Shown: positions 44,381-53,538, counted from the first letter of the stretch. The stretch: 64,000 nt of DNA from an uncultured Serinicoccus sp. (GCF_947487915.1 NZ_CANKYH010000013.1:1-64000), one strand, 5' to 3'. The notes: a model not told the origin generated them from the sequence alone. A program made the numbers and translations.

Positions 44381-45252
44381 CGGCGCGCGTCCGCGAGGCG
44401 TGGGCAGGGTACGCCTTCGCCGCGCCCACGCTGCTGCTGCTCGGGGTCTTCGTGCTGCTGCCGCTGGGTGGCGCGATGGTCATCAGCCTGCAGGAGACCA
44501 ACGGCTTCGGCGAGGGCACCTTCGTCGGCCTGGACAACTACCGGCGCCTCGCGCAGGACCCCGTCTTCTGGCGGGCCACCCTCAACACGGCGCTGTACAC
44601 GGTGCTGGTGACCCCGGCCGCGATGGCGATCGGCCTCGGGCTGGCCCTGCTGCTGGACTCCGCGCTCCCGGCGCGCGGCGCCCTGCGGTCGGTGCTCATC
44701 CTGCCCATGGCGATCTCCGGGGTGGCGACCGCGCTCATGGGCGTCCTCATCTTCGACGAGAACAGCGGCTTCCTCACCGAGGTGGCCCGCGCCCTGGGGC
44801 TGCCGCAGGTCGACTGGCAGACGCACGGTCCGGCCGCGTTCGCCTCCGTCGTCATCATGACGATGTGGTGGCGGGTGGGCTTCAACATGCTCATCTACCT
44901 GGCGGGGCTGCAGGGGGTGGCGACCGAGCTCTACGAGGCGGCGCGGCTGGACGGCGCCAACGCCTGGCAGCGGCTGCGACACGTCACCGTCCCGCAGCTG
45001 AGCAACCAGTCGTTCTTCCTGGTCATCCTCAACATCATCTACTCCTTCCAGGTCTTCGACATCGTCTTCGTCATGACCGGCGGAGGCCCGGAGCGGGCCA
45101 CGACCGTGCTGGTCACCTACGCCTACGACACCGGGTTCGTCACCCGCGACCAGGGGTATGCCGCGGCCATCGGCGTGGTGCTGCTCGCCGTCACCCTGGT
45201 GGTGACCGTCCTGCGGTGGCGCGCGCAGCGTCGACGGGAGGAGACCGAGTGA
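44377..45252 (+). CDS. Sugar ABC transporter permease (MalF-like)
   Basis: A 291-aa inner-membrane permease with six hydrophobic segments and the EAA loop ELYEAARLDGANAWQRLRHV, which docks the ATPase. Two uncleaved N-terminal helices are typical of the MalF-like partner. GTG 44377 overlaps the binding-protein stop, and its own stop overlaps the second permease. No ATPase is encoded here, so a shared MsiK-type ATPase is probably used, as in other actinobacteria. Confidence 0.9.
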   Translation: MTARVREAWAGYAFAAPTLLLLGVFVLLPLGGAMVISLQETNGFGEGTFVGLDNYRRLAQDPVFWRATLNTALYTVLVTPAAMAIGLGLALLLDSALPARGALRSVLILPMAISGVATALMGVLIFDENSGFLTEVARALGLPQVDWQTHGPAAFASVVIMTMWWRVGFNMLIYLAGLQGVATELYEAARLDGANAWQRLRHVTVPQLSNQSFFLVILNIIYSFQVFDIVFVMTGGGPERATTVLVTYAYDTGFVTRDQGYAAAIGVVLLAVTLVVTVLRWRAQRRREETE

Positions 45253-46082
45253 GCACTCATGTCACCCGCCGCCGGAGTGCCGCGGGGCTGCGTCTGCTGG
45301 GAGCCCTGGTCGCCGCGGCGGTCATCCTGTTCCCGCTCTACTGGATGGTCGTCGTCGCCTTCTCCACCCGGTCCTCGCTGTCCGGGGGAGGGCTGCGGCT
45401 GTGGCCCGAGCAGGCCACCCTGGACAACTTCCGGCGCGTCTTCGACTCCTTCCCGGTGCTCACCTGGTTCGGCAACTCGGTGGCGATCGCCCTGGTGACC
45501 TCGGTCATCATCGTGCTGGTCAACCTGCTCGCCGGGTATGCCTTCGCCCACCTGCGCTTCCCGGGCTCGGGGGTCCTGCTGCTGGTCGCGCTGTCCACGC
45601 TGATGCTGCCGGTGCAGGTCATCATGGTCGGGCTGTTCCGGCTCGTCACCGACCTCGGCCTCTACGGGAGCTACTGGGCGGTGATCCTGCCCACGGCGGC
45701 CTCCGCCTTCGGGGTCTTCCTGGCCCGGCAGTTCATCCTCACCATCCCGCGCGAGCTCATCGAGGCGGCCCGCATCGACGGCGCGACGCACCTGCAGATC
45801 TTCTGGCGCATCGTGCTGCCGCTCTCGCGGCCGCTCATCGCGGTGCTGTTCTTCATGAGCATGCTGCAGGTGTGGAACGACTTCGCCTGGCCGCTCATCG
45901 CCCTGCGGGAGAACGCGCTCTACACCCTGCCGGTGGGGCTGCTCTTCCTGCAGGGCCAGTTCGGCCCGGACTACGGGGCGACGATGGCCTTCGCCCTCAT
46001 CACCGTCGCACCGATGGTGCTGGTCTTCCTCCTGGCTCAGCGCTGGTTCGTCCAGGGCTTCTCCCGCAGCGGGCTGCGATGA
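45249..46082 (+). CDS. Sugar ABC transporter permease (MalG-like)
   Basis: A 277-aa permease with six transmembrane segments and the EAA loop ELIEAARIDGATHLQIFWRI. The C-terminus FVQGFSRSGLR is typical of MalG-like subunits. GTG 45249 overlaps the previous stop (GTGA), and its stop overlaps the next ATG, keeping the four genes in one translational chain. Confidence 0.9.
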   Translation: MSTHVTRRRSAAGLRLLGALVAAAVILFPLYWMVVVAFSTRSSLSGGGLRLWPEQATLDNFRRVFDSFPVLTWFGNSVAIALVTSVIIVLVNLLAGYAFAHLRFPGSGVLLLVALSTLMLPVQVIMVGLFRLVTDLGLYGSYWAVILPTAASAFGVFLARQFILTIPRELIEAARIDGATHLQIFWRIVLPLSRPLIAVLFFMSMLQVWNDFAWPLIALRENALYTLPVGLLFLQGQFGPDYGATMAFALITVAPMVLVFLLAQRWFVQGFSRSGLR

Positions 46083-46492
46083 GCCGCGAGGCCCGCCACG
46101 CGGACAAGACCTGCCTGGCCTGCGGCCGGACGATCACCTGGCGCAAGAAGTGGGAGCGGGACTGGGACCAGGTGCGCTACTGCTCGGCGGCCTGCCGTCG
46201 CCGGGGGGTGGGCGAGGTGGACCACGAGCTCGAGGCCGCGATCCGGACCCTGCTGGGCCGGCGGGCCGGCGGGGCGAGCATCTGCCCCTCGGAGGCGGCA
46301 CGCCTGGTGGCCCGGGCGCACGACGGGCAGGACTGGCGGGACCTCATGGAGCCCTCGCGCCGGGCCGCGCGCCGGCTCGTGGCGGCGGGGGAGGTCGAGA
46401 TCGTCCAGCAGGGTCGGGTGGTGGATCCGTCGACGGTCCGCGGGCCCATCCGGGTTCGTCGCGCTGCCGGCGGTGGTTACCGGCTAGGGTGA
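46079..46492 (+). CDS. DUF2256 plus DUF3253 protein
   Basis: A 137-aa protein with two small domains. The N-terminal DUF2256 zinc finger has C-x2-C in KTCLACGRTITWRKKWERDW and C-x3-C in YCSAACRRRG. The C-terminal DUF3253 is a winged-helix-like segment with ICPSEAARLVARAHDG and EPSRRAARRLVAAGEVEI. Nucleic-acid binding is plausible but unproven. It is coupled to the sugar permease by ATGA. A -10 box for the next operon overlaps its last codons. Confidence 0.85.
   Translation: MSREARHADKTCLACGRTITWRKKWERDWDQVRYCSAACRRRGVGEVDHELEAAIRTLLGRRAGGASICPSEAARLVARAHDGQDWRDLMEPSRRAARRLVAAGEVEIVQQGRVVDPSTVRGPIRVRRAAGGGYRLG
46485..46490 (+). promoter_or_regulatory. -10 box (TAGGGT) of the partner-switching operon
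   Basis: TAGGGT overlaps the end of the DUF3253 gene. A ribosome site GGAAAGGA (46513-46520) then precedes GTG 46532. No typical -35 sequence was seen, so the sigma factor is uncertain. Confidence 0.35.
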
Positions 46493-46531
46493 AGGCGCGT
46501 CGTCGGGAACGCGGAAAGGACAGGTCAGCGC

Positions 46532-47713
46532 GTGGATGCGGAGGGTTCGACACTGGTGACCGATGAGGGCCGGGTCGAGGCGCTGGAACGCCTCGAGGTC
46601 CTCGACGCCCCACCCGAGGGTCGCTTCGACCGGGTGGTGCGGCTGGCGCAGCAGCTCTTCGACGTGCCGGTGGTGGCGGTCAACCTGCTCGACGCGCACG
46701 CCCAGCACACCATCGCGGCGCTGGGGATGGAGTGCGGCTCGGTGCCCCTCGAGGACTCGTTCTGCGCGCATACCATCCAGCAGTCGGACACCCTCGTCGT
46801 GCCCGACGCCAGGCTGGACGCGAGGTTCCGACAGACCGCACTCGTGGCAGGGGACCCGCACGTCCGCTTCTACGCCGGGCACCCGCTGCGCGCGCCGGGG
46901 GGTCAGGCGATCGGCTCGTTGTGCCTGGCCAGCGGCGAGCCGCGCGGTTTCAGCGTGACGGAGCAGCGGCTGCTGGGCGACCTGGCGACCTGGGTGGAGG
47001 AGGAGCTCGTGCGCTCCGACGACCGGCTCGAGGCCGAGCAGGTCCAGCGCCGTCTCGTGCCCCGGCGCCCTCTCGGGCTCGAGGGCTACGACGTCGCCGG
47101 GGGCGCAGCCGCGGCGCGCTCGGTGAGCGGGGACTTCTACGACTGGCAGCAGCTGCCCGACGGGTTCCAGGTCGTCCTGGCCGACGTCATGGGCAAGGGC
47201 CTGACCGCCGCCATCCTCGCGGCAGGGGTCCGCGCGGTGCTCCGCGGCACCTCACGGTTCAACCCGCTCACCGAGTCCTTCGGGCGGCTCGCCGCCAGCA
47301 TGGCCGAGGATCTTGACGAGACCGGCAGCTTCGTGACGATGTTCGCGGCGCGGCTGACACCCGAGACCGGCGCGCTGGACTACGTCGACGCCGGCCACGG
47401 GCTGGCAGTCATCATCGACGCGACCGCGTCCACCGCGCGCCTGCTCAGCTCCGAGGACCTGCCGATCGGGACCCTCGACGACGACACCTGGCAGACCCAC
47501 CAGGACGTGCTGGCCCCGGGGGAGACCCTGGCGGTGGTCAGCGACGGCATCCTCGACCTGTTCGACGAGCCCTGGGACGCCGTCGACTCCGGGCGCCAGC
47601 TGTCCGGCATGTGCGCCACCGCGCAGGAGCTCGTCGACGAGATCCTGGCGCGGGCGGCCCACCACGTGGTGACCGACGACGTCACCGCCCTCGTCGTCCG
47701 GAGGGAGGCCTGA
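46532..47713 (+). CDS. GAF-domain PP2C (SpoIIE/RsbU-type) phosphatase
   Basis: A 393-aa protein serine phosphatase of the partner-switching type. Residues about 15-165 are a GAF sensor domain (FDVPVVAVNLLDAHAQHT). Residues about 180-393 are the PP2C domain with metal ligands in SGDFYDW (199-205), LADVMGKGLTAA (DVMGKG 218-223), the DAGH motif and VVSDGILDL. Such enzymes dephosphorylate a STAS antagonist, here presumably the one encoded downstream. GTG start. It overlaps the glycosyltransferase start by one base (TGATG), so signal sensing is tied to the synthase. Confidence 0.88.
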   Translation: MDAEGSTLVTDEGRVEALERLEVLDAPPEGRFDRVVRLAQQLFDVPVVAVNLLDAHAQHTIAALGMECGSVPLEDSFCAHTIQQSDTLVVPDARLDARFRQTALVAGDPHVRFYAGHPLRAPGGQAIGSLCLASGEPRGFSVTEQRLLGDLATWVEEELVRSDDRLEAEQVQRRLVPRRPLGLEGYDVAGGAAAARSVSGDFYDWQQLPDGFQVVLADVMGKGLTAAILAAGVRAVLRGTSRFNPLTESFGRLAASMAEDLDETGSFVTMFAARLTPETGALDYVDAGHGLAVIIDATASTARLLSSEDLPIGTLDDDTWQTHQDVLAPGETLAVVSDGILDLFDEPWDAVDSGRQLSGMCATAQELVDEILARAAHHVVTDDVTALVVRREA

Positions 47714-49698
47714 TGGGCCGCCAGCTCCTCGTGCGCGTGCTGGTGGTGCTGACGCTGGTGCTCGGCACGTCCTACGTCGGCTGGCGCTGGCTCTACTCCG
47801 TCCGGTGGGAGAACTGGTGGATCGCGGTGCCGCTCGTCCTGGCGGAGACCTACGCCCTCATCGACTCCTACCTGTTCGGTCTCACCGTGTGGCGGATGAA
47901 GCGGCGCGGCGACGCCCCCGAGCCACCCGAGGACGCCACCGTCGACGTGCTCATCACCACCTACAACGAGCCCGTGGAGATGGTGGTGGCCACCGCCCGG
48001 GCGGCCGTGCGCATCCGGCACCCGCACCAGACCTGGATCCTCGACGACGGCGACCGCCCCGACATGCGCCGGGCGGCCGAACGCCTCGGCGTGGGCTACC
48101 TCACCCGGACCGAGGACTGGGCCGACCGGCCGCGGCACGCGAAGGCCGGCAACCTCAACAACGCGCTCTTCCTCACCGAGGGCGAGTTCCTCCTCATCCT
48201 GGACGCCGACCAGATCCCGGCGCCGGAGATCCTGGACCGCACCCTCGGCTGGTTCCGCGACCCCGAGGTCGCGCTGGTGCAGACCCCGCAGTGGTTCACC
48301 AACGTCACCGACTCCGACCCCTTGGGCAGCCAGGCCCCGCTGTTCTACGGCCCGATCCAGCAGGGCAAGGACGGCTGGAACGCCGCGTTCTTCTGCGGCT
48401 CCAACGCCGTCCTGCGCCGCGAGGCCCTGATGCAGCTCGGCATCGTGGGGTATGTCCGTGAGGTCGAGGAGGGCGTGCGCGACGCCCTCGGCGCCTCGCG
48501 CCGGATCCTCGCCAGAGCCGCGCGCTCGGCGCGCCAGCATGGTCCGGCCGCGGTCGGGGCGGTGGAAGAGCTGCGGGCGGCGGCTCAGCAGGCGTCGGTG
48601 GCGCTGCGGCGCGGTGAACCGGTGGGCGACGTCACCTACAGCTTCCAGAGCGCCGCGGACCGGGCGGCCCGCGGACTGGTCGAGAGCGACCTGGAGCAGA
48701 TCAGGGCCGACCTGGCCGAGCTGCCCCCCGCGATCGACGTGGACGAGGAGACGGGGGTGCTGCTCGTCGACGACGAGGCCCTGACCCTGCTGAGCGAGCG
48801 CGAGCTGTCACCGCTGGCCGCGATCGAGTCGGTGCGCCAGCTCCTGCGGGCCGTCGACGTGGACCGCGCCGACGAGGCCCAGCCGATGATGCCGATGGCC
48901 ACCGTCTCGGTGACCGAGGACATGGCGACGTGCATGCGGCTGCACACCCAGGGGTGGCGCTCGGTCTACCACCACGAGATCCTCGCCACCGGCCTCGCGC
49001 CGGAGGATCTCGGCACCATGCTCCAGCAGCGGCTGCGCTGGGCCCAGGGCACCCTGCAGGTGCTGCTGCGGGAGAACCCGCTGGTGCAGAAGGGGCTGTC
49101 CGCCGGTCAGCGGCTCATGTACTTCGCCACCATGTGGAGCTACCTGTCCGGCTTCGCCGCCGTCGTCTTCATGGCGGCACCGGTCTTCTACCTGTGCTTC
49201 GGCGTCCTCCCCGTCCAGGCCTTCGGGCTGGACTTCCTCCTGCGCTTCGTGCCCTACTTCCTGGCCAACCAGATCCTGTTCATGGTGGTCGGCTACGGCG
49301 TGAAGACCTGGCGCGGCCACCAGTACAGCCTGGCGCTCTTCCCGTTGTGGATCCGTGCCTGCGTCACGGCCGCGGCCAATGTGTTCGGCAGGCGCCCGCT
49401 CGGCTTCGTCGTGACCCCCAAGACCCGGCAGCAGGGGCTCAGCCGCTTCCCCCTCCGGCTCGTCTGGCCCCAGCTGCTCGCCTGCACCGTGCTGGCCGTG
49501 GCGGTCATCGCCGGTCTGGTGCGCCTGTGGACCGGTGCGGCGAGCAGCGAGATCGGCACCGGGGTCAACGTCCTCTGGGTGGCCTACGACCTGCTCATCC
49601 TCAGCGTCATCTTCGAGGCCGCCCTCTATCGTCCCGTCGACCGCGTCGACGAGGACAGCCTGGACCTTTCCGCCGACAGCAAGGAGCAGATCACGTGA
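47713..49698 (+). CDS. Cellulose-synthase-like glycosyltransferase with large insertion
   Basis: A 661-aa membrane family-2 glycosyltransferase of the BcsA type, building and exporting a polysaccharide from nucleotide sugars. Two N-terminal helices precede the catalytic domain, with DDG 111-113, DAD 164-166, FFCGSNAVLRR at 227-236, TED 401-403 and QRLRW 439-443; transmembrane helices follow from about 465. In BcsA only about 25 residues separate FCGS from TED; here about 170 do, including a charged helical insert (about 245-395, HGPAAVGAVEELRAAAQQ, DLEQIRADLAELPP). No PilZ domain is seen at the C-terminus. It sits between the phosphatase and STAS genes. The product is unknown. Confidence 0.88.
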   Translation: MGRQLLVRVLVVLTLVLGTSYVGWRWLYSVRWENWWIAVPLVLAETYALIDSYLFGLTVWRMKRRGDAPEPPEDATVDVLITTYNEPVEMVVATARAAVRIRHPHQTWILDDGDRPDMRRAAERLGVGYLTRTEDWADRPRHAKAGNLNNALFLTEGEFLLILDADQIPAPEILDRTLGWFRDPEVALVQTPQWFTNVTDSDPLGSQAPLFYGPIQQGKDGWNAAFFCGSNAVLRREALMQLGIVGYVREVEEGVRDALGASRRILARAARSARQHGPAAVGAVEELRAAAQQASVALRRGEPVGDVTYSFQSAADRAARGLVESDLEQIRADLAELPPAIDVDEETGVLLVDDEALTLLSERELSPLAAIESVRQLLRAVDVDRADEAQPMMPMATVSVTEDMATCMRLHTQGWRSVYHHEILATGLAPEDLGTMLQQRLRWAQGTLQVLLRENPLVQKGLSAGQRLMYFATMWSYLSGFAAVVFMAAPVFYLCFGVLPVQAFGLDFLLRFVPYFLANQILFMVVGYGVKTWRGHQYSLALFPLWIRACVTAAANVFGRRPLGFVVTPKTRQQGLSRFPLRLVWPQLLACTVLAVAVIAGLVRLWTGAASSEIGTGVNVLWVAYDLLILSVIFEAALYRPVDRVDEDSLDLSADSKEQIT

Positions 49699-50030
49699 GC
49701 ATCATCGAGGTCCGGACCGAGGGCCGCCGCGCCGTGGTGACCGGCCCGCCCAGGCTGAACATGACCGCCGCCCCCCAGCTGCGCGAGGTGCTCGCCCGGG
49801 CCGTCGCCGAGGGGTCGCCGCAGATCGTCGTCGACCTGGGGGAGACCACCTTCGTGGACTCCTCGGGCCTGGGTGCCCTGGTCGGTGGTCTGAAGACGGC
49901 TCGTCAGGCCGGGGGTGACCTGCGGCTGGCCGCCGTCTCCGAGCAGGTCATGACCGTGCTGACGCTCACCAGCCTGAACCGCGTGCTGCGTCCCTTCCCC
50001 ACGGTCGAGGACGCCAGCCGTGAGTGGTGA
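49695..50030 (+). CDS. STAS-domain anti-sigma factor antagonist-like protein
   Basis: A 111-aa SpoIIAA/RsbV-type STAS protein. The phosphorylation site lies in TTFVDSSGLGALVGG (S56/S57), and the rest matches the single-domain fold. When dephosphorylated, such proteins bind RsbW-type kinases or effector targets. GTG 49695 overlaps the glycosyltransferase stop (GTGA), and its 3' end overlaps the ATPase start by 11 bp. Confidence 0.9.
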   Translation: MSIIEVRTEGRRAVVTGPPRLNMTAAPQLREVLARAVAEGSPQIVVDLGETTFVDSSGLGALVGGLKTARQAGGDLRLAAVSEQVMTVLTLTSLNRVLRPFPTVEDASREW

Positions 50031-50457
50031 CTACACCCTGGAAGGGCTGTCCGTGCCGGAGAGCCTGGACCAGCTGCACGACCTGCTCCAGCAGGTCGCC
50101 GAGGAGCACCAGGGTGTGGCGTCGACCGACCTCATGCTCTTCGAGACCGCGGTCATCGAGATCGCCGGCAACGTCGTGGAGCACGGACGTCCGCAGGGCA
50201 CCGTCGCGTGGACCTTCACCCTCGCGGTGCTGCCGGACCGTCTGGCCGCGGTCCTGTCCGACGACGGTCAGGAGTACGCGCTCGCGGAGGACCAGCTGGC
50301 CGACGGCCGGTGGGCGATGCCGGAGGACGACCTGGCCGAAGGTGGTCGGGGCCTGGCGCTGGCGTCGGTGGCCCTCGACGAGCTCGACTACCAGCGCACC
50401 GGGGGCATCAACTCCTGGACGATGGTGCGGCACCGCCGCGAGGACACAGCTCAGTAG
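50020..50457 (+). CDS. RsbW/SpoIIAB-like ATP-binding kinase
   Basis: A 145-aa GHKL ATPase of the anti-sigma/partner-switch kinase type. The N box is ETAVIEIAGNVVEHG, the G1-like region is LSDDGQEYAL and the G2 loop is EGGRGLALASVALDEL. It would phosphorylate the preceding STAS protein and bind a sigma factor or another target. No sigma factor gene is adjacent. GTG 50020 lies inside the STAS gene. A convergent RIO kinase follows 35 bp later. Confidence 0.87.
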   Translation: MSGDYTLEGLSVPESLDQLHDLLQQVAEEHQGVASTDLMLFETAVIEIAGNVVEHGRPQGTVAWTFTLAVLPDRLAAVLSDDGQEYALAEDQLADGRWAMPEDDLAEGGRGLALASVALDELDYQRTGGINSWTMVRHRREDTAQ

Positions 50458-50492
50458 TACACGGCCAGCGGTCCGACCGCACGTCCGGTGCG

Positions 50493-51371
50493 TCAGAGCG
50501 CGAGCGAGAGGGCCTCGGCGAAGAGCGCCTCGCCGTCGGCGTCGACCCCGTGGCCGGTGAACCACGTGGCGACGTTGCGGCAGTCGCGGTGCAGGAGCGC
50601 CGGGCCCTGGGGGTTCGCCACGACATCGACGACCTGGGGCAGGTCGATGACGGTCACCGCCTCGTGGTGCACGAGGAGGTTGTAGGCCGACAGGTCGCCG
50701 TGGGCCCATCCCTGCTCGGCCAGCTGCAGCACGACCGTGCGGACCTGCTCCCACAGGTGCCGCAGGAGCGACCGGTCGGCCTGCGCCTGGGCCAGCCGGG
50801 GGGCGGCGAGGCCCGTCGGCTCACCCACGAACTCCATGAGCAGCTCGGTCCCGGCCAGGGAGACGGGATAGGGGACGGGTATGCCGTGCTCCCAGGCCCG
50901 ACACATCGCCTGCCACTCGGCCTCCGCCCAGCGCACTGCCGCGATCTGTCGGCCGTAGCGGCTGCCCCGGGCGAGGGCGCGCTGGTCGCGCGACCGGCGT
51001 ACACCGCGGCCCTCGGCATACACCGTGCTGCGGTGGAAGGTGCGGTGGTCGGTGTTGCGGTACCTCTTGGCGGCGAGGAGGCACGCCACGTGCGTGCTGT
51101 CGGCCTCGCTGCTGTCGACCTCGGTGGTGGCGCGCTCGAGCAGGAAGACGTCGGCCTCCTTGCCGGTCTTGAGGACGCCGAGCTCGGTGTCGACGGCTCC
51201 GGAGTCCTGGACCACCCACGCCGGGACGGGGGCCGGGCCGCGGTAGCCGGCCTCGACGTCCCAGTAGGTCGTCAGCCGCTGGTCGTCGGTGAGGTGCTCG
51301 AGACTCTCGAGCGGGGTGTAGTCGAAGGTGAAGAACGGGTCGAGGTCACCCGTGGGGGAGGAAGGCTGCAC
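50493..51371 (-). CDS. RIO1-family serine kinase
   Basis: A 292-aa atypical protein kinase of the RIO type. The P-loop-like segment GVLKTGKEADVFLLERA, the RYGRQIAAVRWAEAEWQAM helix, the catalytic loop HGDLSAYNLLVH and the metal-binding IDLPQVVDV replace the usual kinase motifs. Start GTG 51371 is preferred over GTG 51377, since AGGAG lies five bases before 51371 and would overlap the other. Bacterial RIO kinases are poorly understood; substrates are unknown. Confidence 0.87.
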   Translation of the reverse strand: MQPSSPTGDLDPFFTFDYTPLESLEHLTDDQRLTTYWDVEAGYRGPAPVPAWVVQDSGAVDTELGVLKTGKEADVFLLERATTEVDSSEADSTHVACLLAAKRYRNTDHRTFHRSTVYAEGRGVRRSRDQRALARGSRYGRQIAAVRWAEAEWQAMCRAWEHGIPVPYPVSLAGTELLMEFVGEPTGLAAPRLAQAQADRSLLRHLWEQVRTVVLQLAEQGWAHGDLSAYNLLVHHEAVTVIDLPQVVDVVANPQGPALLHRDCRNVATWFTGHGVDADGEALFAEALSLAL

Positions 51372-51560
51372 TGGCACTCCTGGTGCGAAGGGAGGGGCGG
51401 GTCGTGGCGGTGCTCGAGCGGGCCATGGTCGTCCTTCCTTCCTCGCACGGGAGCGCGACCGGTGTCGTGCGCCTCACCGCGAGCATGACGCCCCGGGCGC
51501 CCGACGGCAACGGGTTTTCGCCGACTTGACCTCGCCGGGCCGGAGGGTGAGCCTGGGCGG

Positions 51561-51881
51561 ATGTACCTCATCGTCGTGAAGTTCCCCGTCAAGGCCGAGT
51601 CCGCGTCCCAGTGGCCCCAGATCGTCTCCGACTACACCGCCGCCGTGCGATCCGAGGAGGGCAACCTCTTCTTCGAGTGGTCCCGCAGCCTGGAGGACCC
51701 GCACGAGTTCGTCCTCGTGGAAGGCTTCACCGACGACGGGGCCGCCGCCCACGTCGAGAGCCCGCACTTCACCGAGGGCATCGAAGCGATGCGCCCGCAC
51801 CTCACCGCCACCCCGCGGATCCTCTCGCGTCAGGTCGACGGCGAGGGCTGGGACGCGATGGGCGAGCTGCAGATCGACTGA
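51561..51881 (+). CDS. Small ABM-domain monooxygenase
   Basis: A 106-aa dimeric alpha/beta-barrel protein of the antibiotic biosynthesis monooxygenase (ABM/YgiN-like) family: MYLIVVKFPVKAES at the N-terminus and EGNLFFEWSRSLEDPHEFVLVEGF in the core, with the HVESPHF segment at the C-terminal side. Likely role is quinol or small aromatic oxidation, or a stress-related dimer; the substrate is unknown. The 180 bp upstream, shared with the RIO kinase, shows no other feature. Confidence 0.82.
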   Translation: MYLIVVKFPVKAESASQWPQIVSDYTAAVRSEEGNLFFEWSRSLEDPHEFVLVEGFTDDGAAAHVESPHFTEGIEAMRPHLTATPRILSRQVDGEGWDAMGELQID

Positions 51882-51900
51882 GCGGGTCGCCCCGGGCGGC

Positions 51901-53538
51901 TCAGGTGCCGGCCCGGCTGGCCTGCTCCTCCTCGGGGATCTCGTCCTCGAGCCGCTGCAGCACCGTCTTGCCGAGCAGGGCGAAGGCGACGACGCCCACC
52001 AGGAGGACGCCGAAGCCGAGCCAGCCGCTGCCCGTCGCGGCGAAGGCGACGTATCCGAGCAGCGCGATGACGGCACCCGAGATGGCGTACGGCAGCTGGG
52101 TGGTGACGTGGGTGATGACGTTGCAGCTGGCGCCGGTGCTGGACAGGATCGTCGTGTCGCTGATGGGCGAGCAGTGGTCGCCCCACACTGCCCCGGCGAG
52201 CACCGCGCCGAAGGCGGCGAGCAGCAGCTCGTCGCCCCCGCTGACGTTGTTCATGATGTCGCCGGCGATCGGCAGCAGGATGCCGAAGGAGCCCCAGGAG
52301 GTGCCGGTCGAGAAGGCCATGGCACCGGCCAGCACGAACATGACGGGCACCAGCCACTGCGGTGACATGTTCGCGCTCTCGACGAGGCCACCGAGGTACT
52401 CCCCGGTGCCCAGCTCGCTGATGAGGCCCCCGAGGACCCACGCCAGCAGCAGGATGTAGACCGCCGGGAGCATCGACTGGAGGCCGCTGACGACCCCGCG
52501 CCCCAGCGTGCTCGGGGAGAACTTGGGGTTGGAGGTGGTGTAGCGGACGTAGTAGTAGAACGCCGAGGCCAGCCCCAGCACCGCGCCGTAGATGAGGGCC
52601 TGGGTGACGTCGGTCGAGGCCATGATGTCGAGGACGCCGACACCGCTCCCCGCCTCGTAGTCCTCGGCGGTGACGGTGCCGCGGTAGCCGGTCCAGACGA
52701 TCCCGCCCAGGACCCCGACGACGAGCAGCAGGAACGGGATGACCAGGGCCCGCTTGTGACCGGGGGAGTGGACGGGCAGGTCCTCGGCGATCTCCCCGGG
52801 GATCTCCTCGCTGGCGTCGTAGGTCTCGCCCTCGGTGATGGCCCGGCGCTCCTGGCCGCGCATCGGGCCGAAGTCGATGCCGAAGATCACGACGACCCAG
52901 ACCAGCAGCACCGCCGTGATGGCGTAGTAGTTCATGCCGGCCGCCCCGACGAAGGCGCCGACGTCGCTCACCGTGAGCGCCGACGCCGCGACGAGGGGGG
53001 CCATGATGCCGATGATGCTCGCGCCCCAGCTGGAGAAGGGCACGAGCACCGCGACCGGGGCCGAGGTGGAGTCGATGAGGTAGGCCAGCTTGGCGCGGGC
53101 GACGTGGTGCCGGTCGGTGACCGGGCGCGCCACCTGCCCGACGGCCAGGGCGTTGAAGTAGTCGTCGATGAAGATGGCGATGCCCAGGCCGGCCGCCAGG
53201 CCCTGGGCTCCCCGCCGGGTGCGGATCCGCTGGATCGCCCAGTCGGAGAACGCCTGGCTGCCGCCGGACATGAGGATGAGCGAGGCGATGACGCCCAGCG
53301 CCAGCGTGAAGAGCAGGATGTAGACGTAGTAGGTGTTGACCGCGCCCTCCTCCCAGAAGATGCCGGCGAAGCCGGTGCCCACGAGGCGCAGGGTCTCCAG
53401 CGGGTTGAAGTTCGCGACGAGCAGGGCGCTGGCCAGGACGCCGGCGCCCAGGCTGAGCAGGACCTTCTTGGTCGCGATGACCAGCGCGATCGCGATGATC
53501 GGCGGCAGGAGGGTCAGGATCGGCAGGTCCTCGGTCAT
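51901..53538 (-). CDS. NhaC-family Na+/H+ antiporter
   Basis: A 545-aa antiporter with about 12 transmembrane segments and a cytoplasmic loop (about 235-275, rich in Glu). Conserved family signatures include FIDDYFNALAVGQVARPV, FSSWGASIIGIMAPLV, TSWGSFGILLPIAGDI and WGDHCSPISDTTILSS. A GAGGAGG ribosome site lies just before ATG 53538. It is the last gene of the tctCBA run and would return Na+ that drives uptake. Substrate amines are also possible in this family. Confidence 0.88.
   Translation of the reverse strand: MTEDLPILTLLPPIIAIALVIATKKVLLSLGAGVLASALLVANFNPLETLRLVGTGFAGIFWEEGAVNTYYVYILLFTLALGVIASLILMSGGSQAFSDWAIQRIRTRRGAQGLAAGLGIAIFIDDYFNALAVGQVARPVTDRHHVARAKLAYLIDSTSAPVAVLVPFSSWGASIIGIMAPLVAASALTVSDVGAFVGAAGMNYYAITAVLLVWVVVIFGIDFGPMRGQERRAITEGETYDASEEIPGEIAEDLPVHSPGHKRALVIPFLLLVVGVLGGIVWTGYRGTVTAEDYEAGSGVGVLDIMASTDVTQALIYGAVLGLASAFYYYVRYTTSNPKFSPSTLGRGVVSGLQSMLPAVYILLLAWVLGGLISELGTGEYLGGLVESANMSPQWLVPVMFVLAGAMAFSTGTSWGSFGILLPIAGDIMNNVSGGDELLLAAFGAVLAGAVWGDHCSPISDTTILSSTGASCNVITHVTTQLPYAISGAVIALLGYVAFAATGSGWLGFGVLLVGVVAFALLGKTVLQRLEDEIPEEEQASRAGT

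Noticed and set aside
42877..45252. A long open frame reading through the G11 tract into the permease gene
   Set aside because: It overlaps the binding protein in another frame; the permease starts at GTG 44377 by overlap with the upstream stop.
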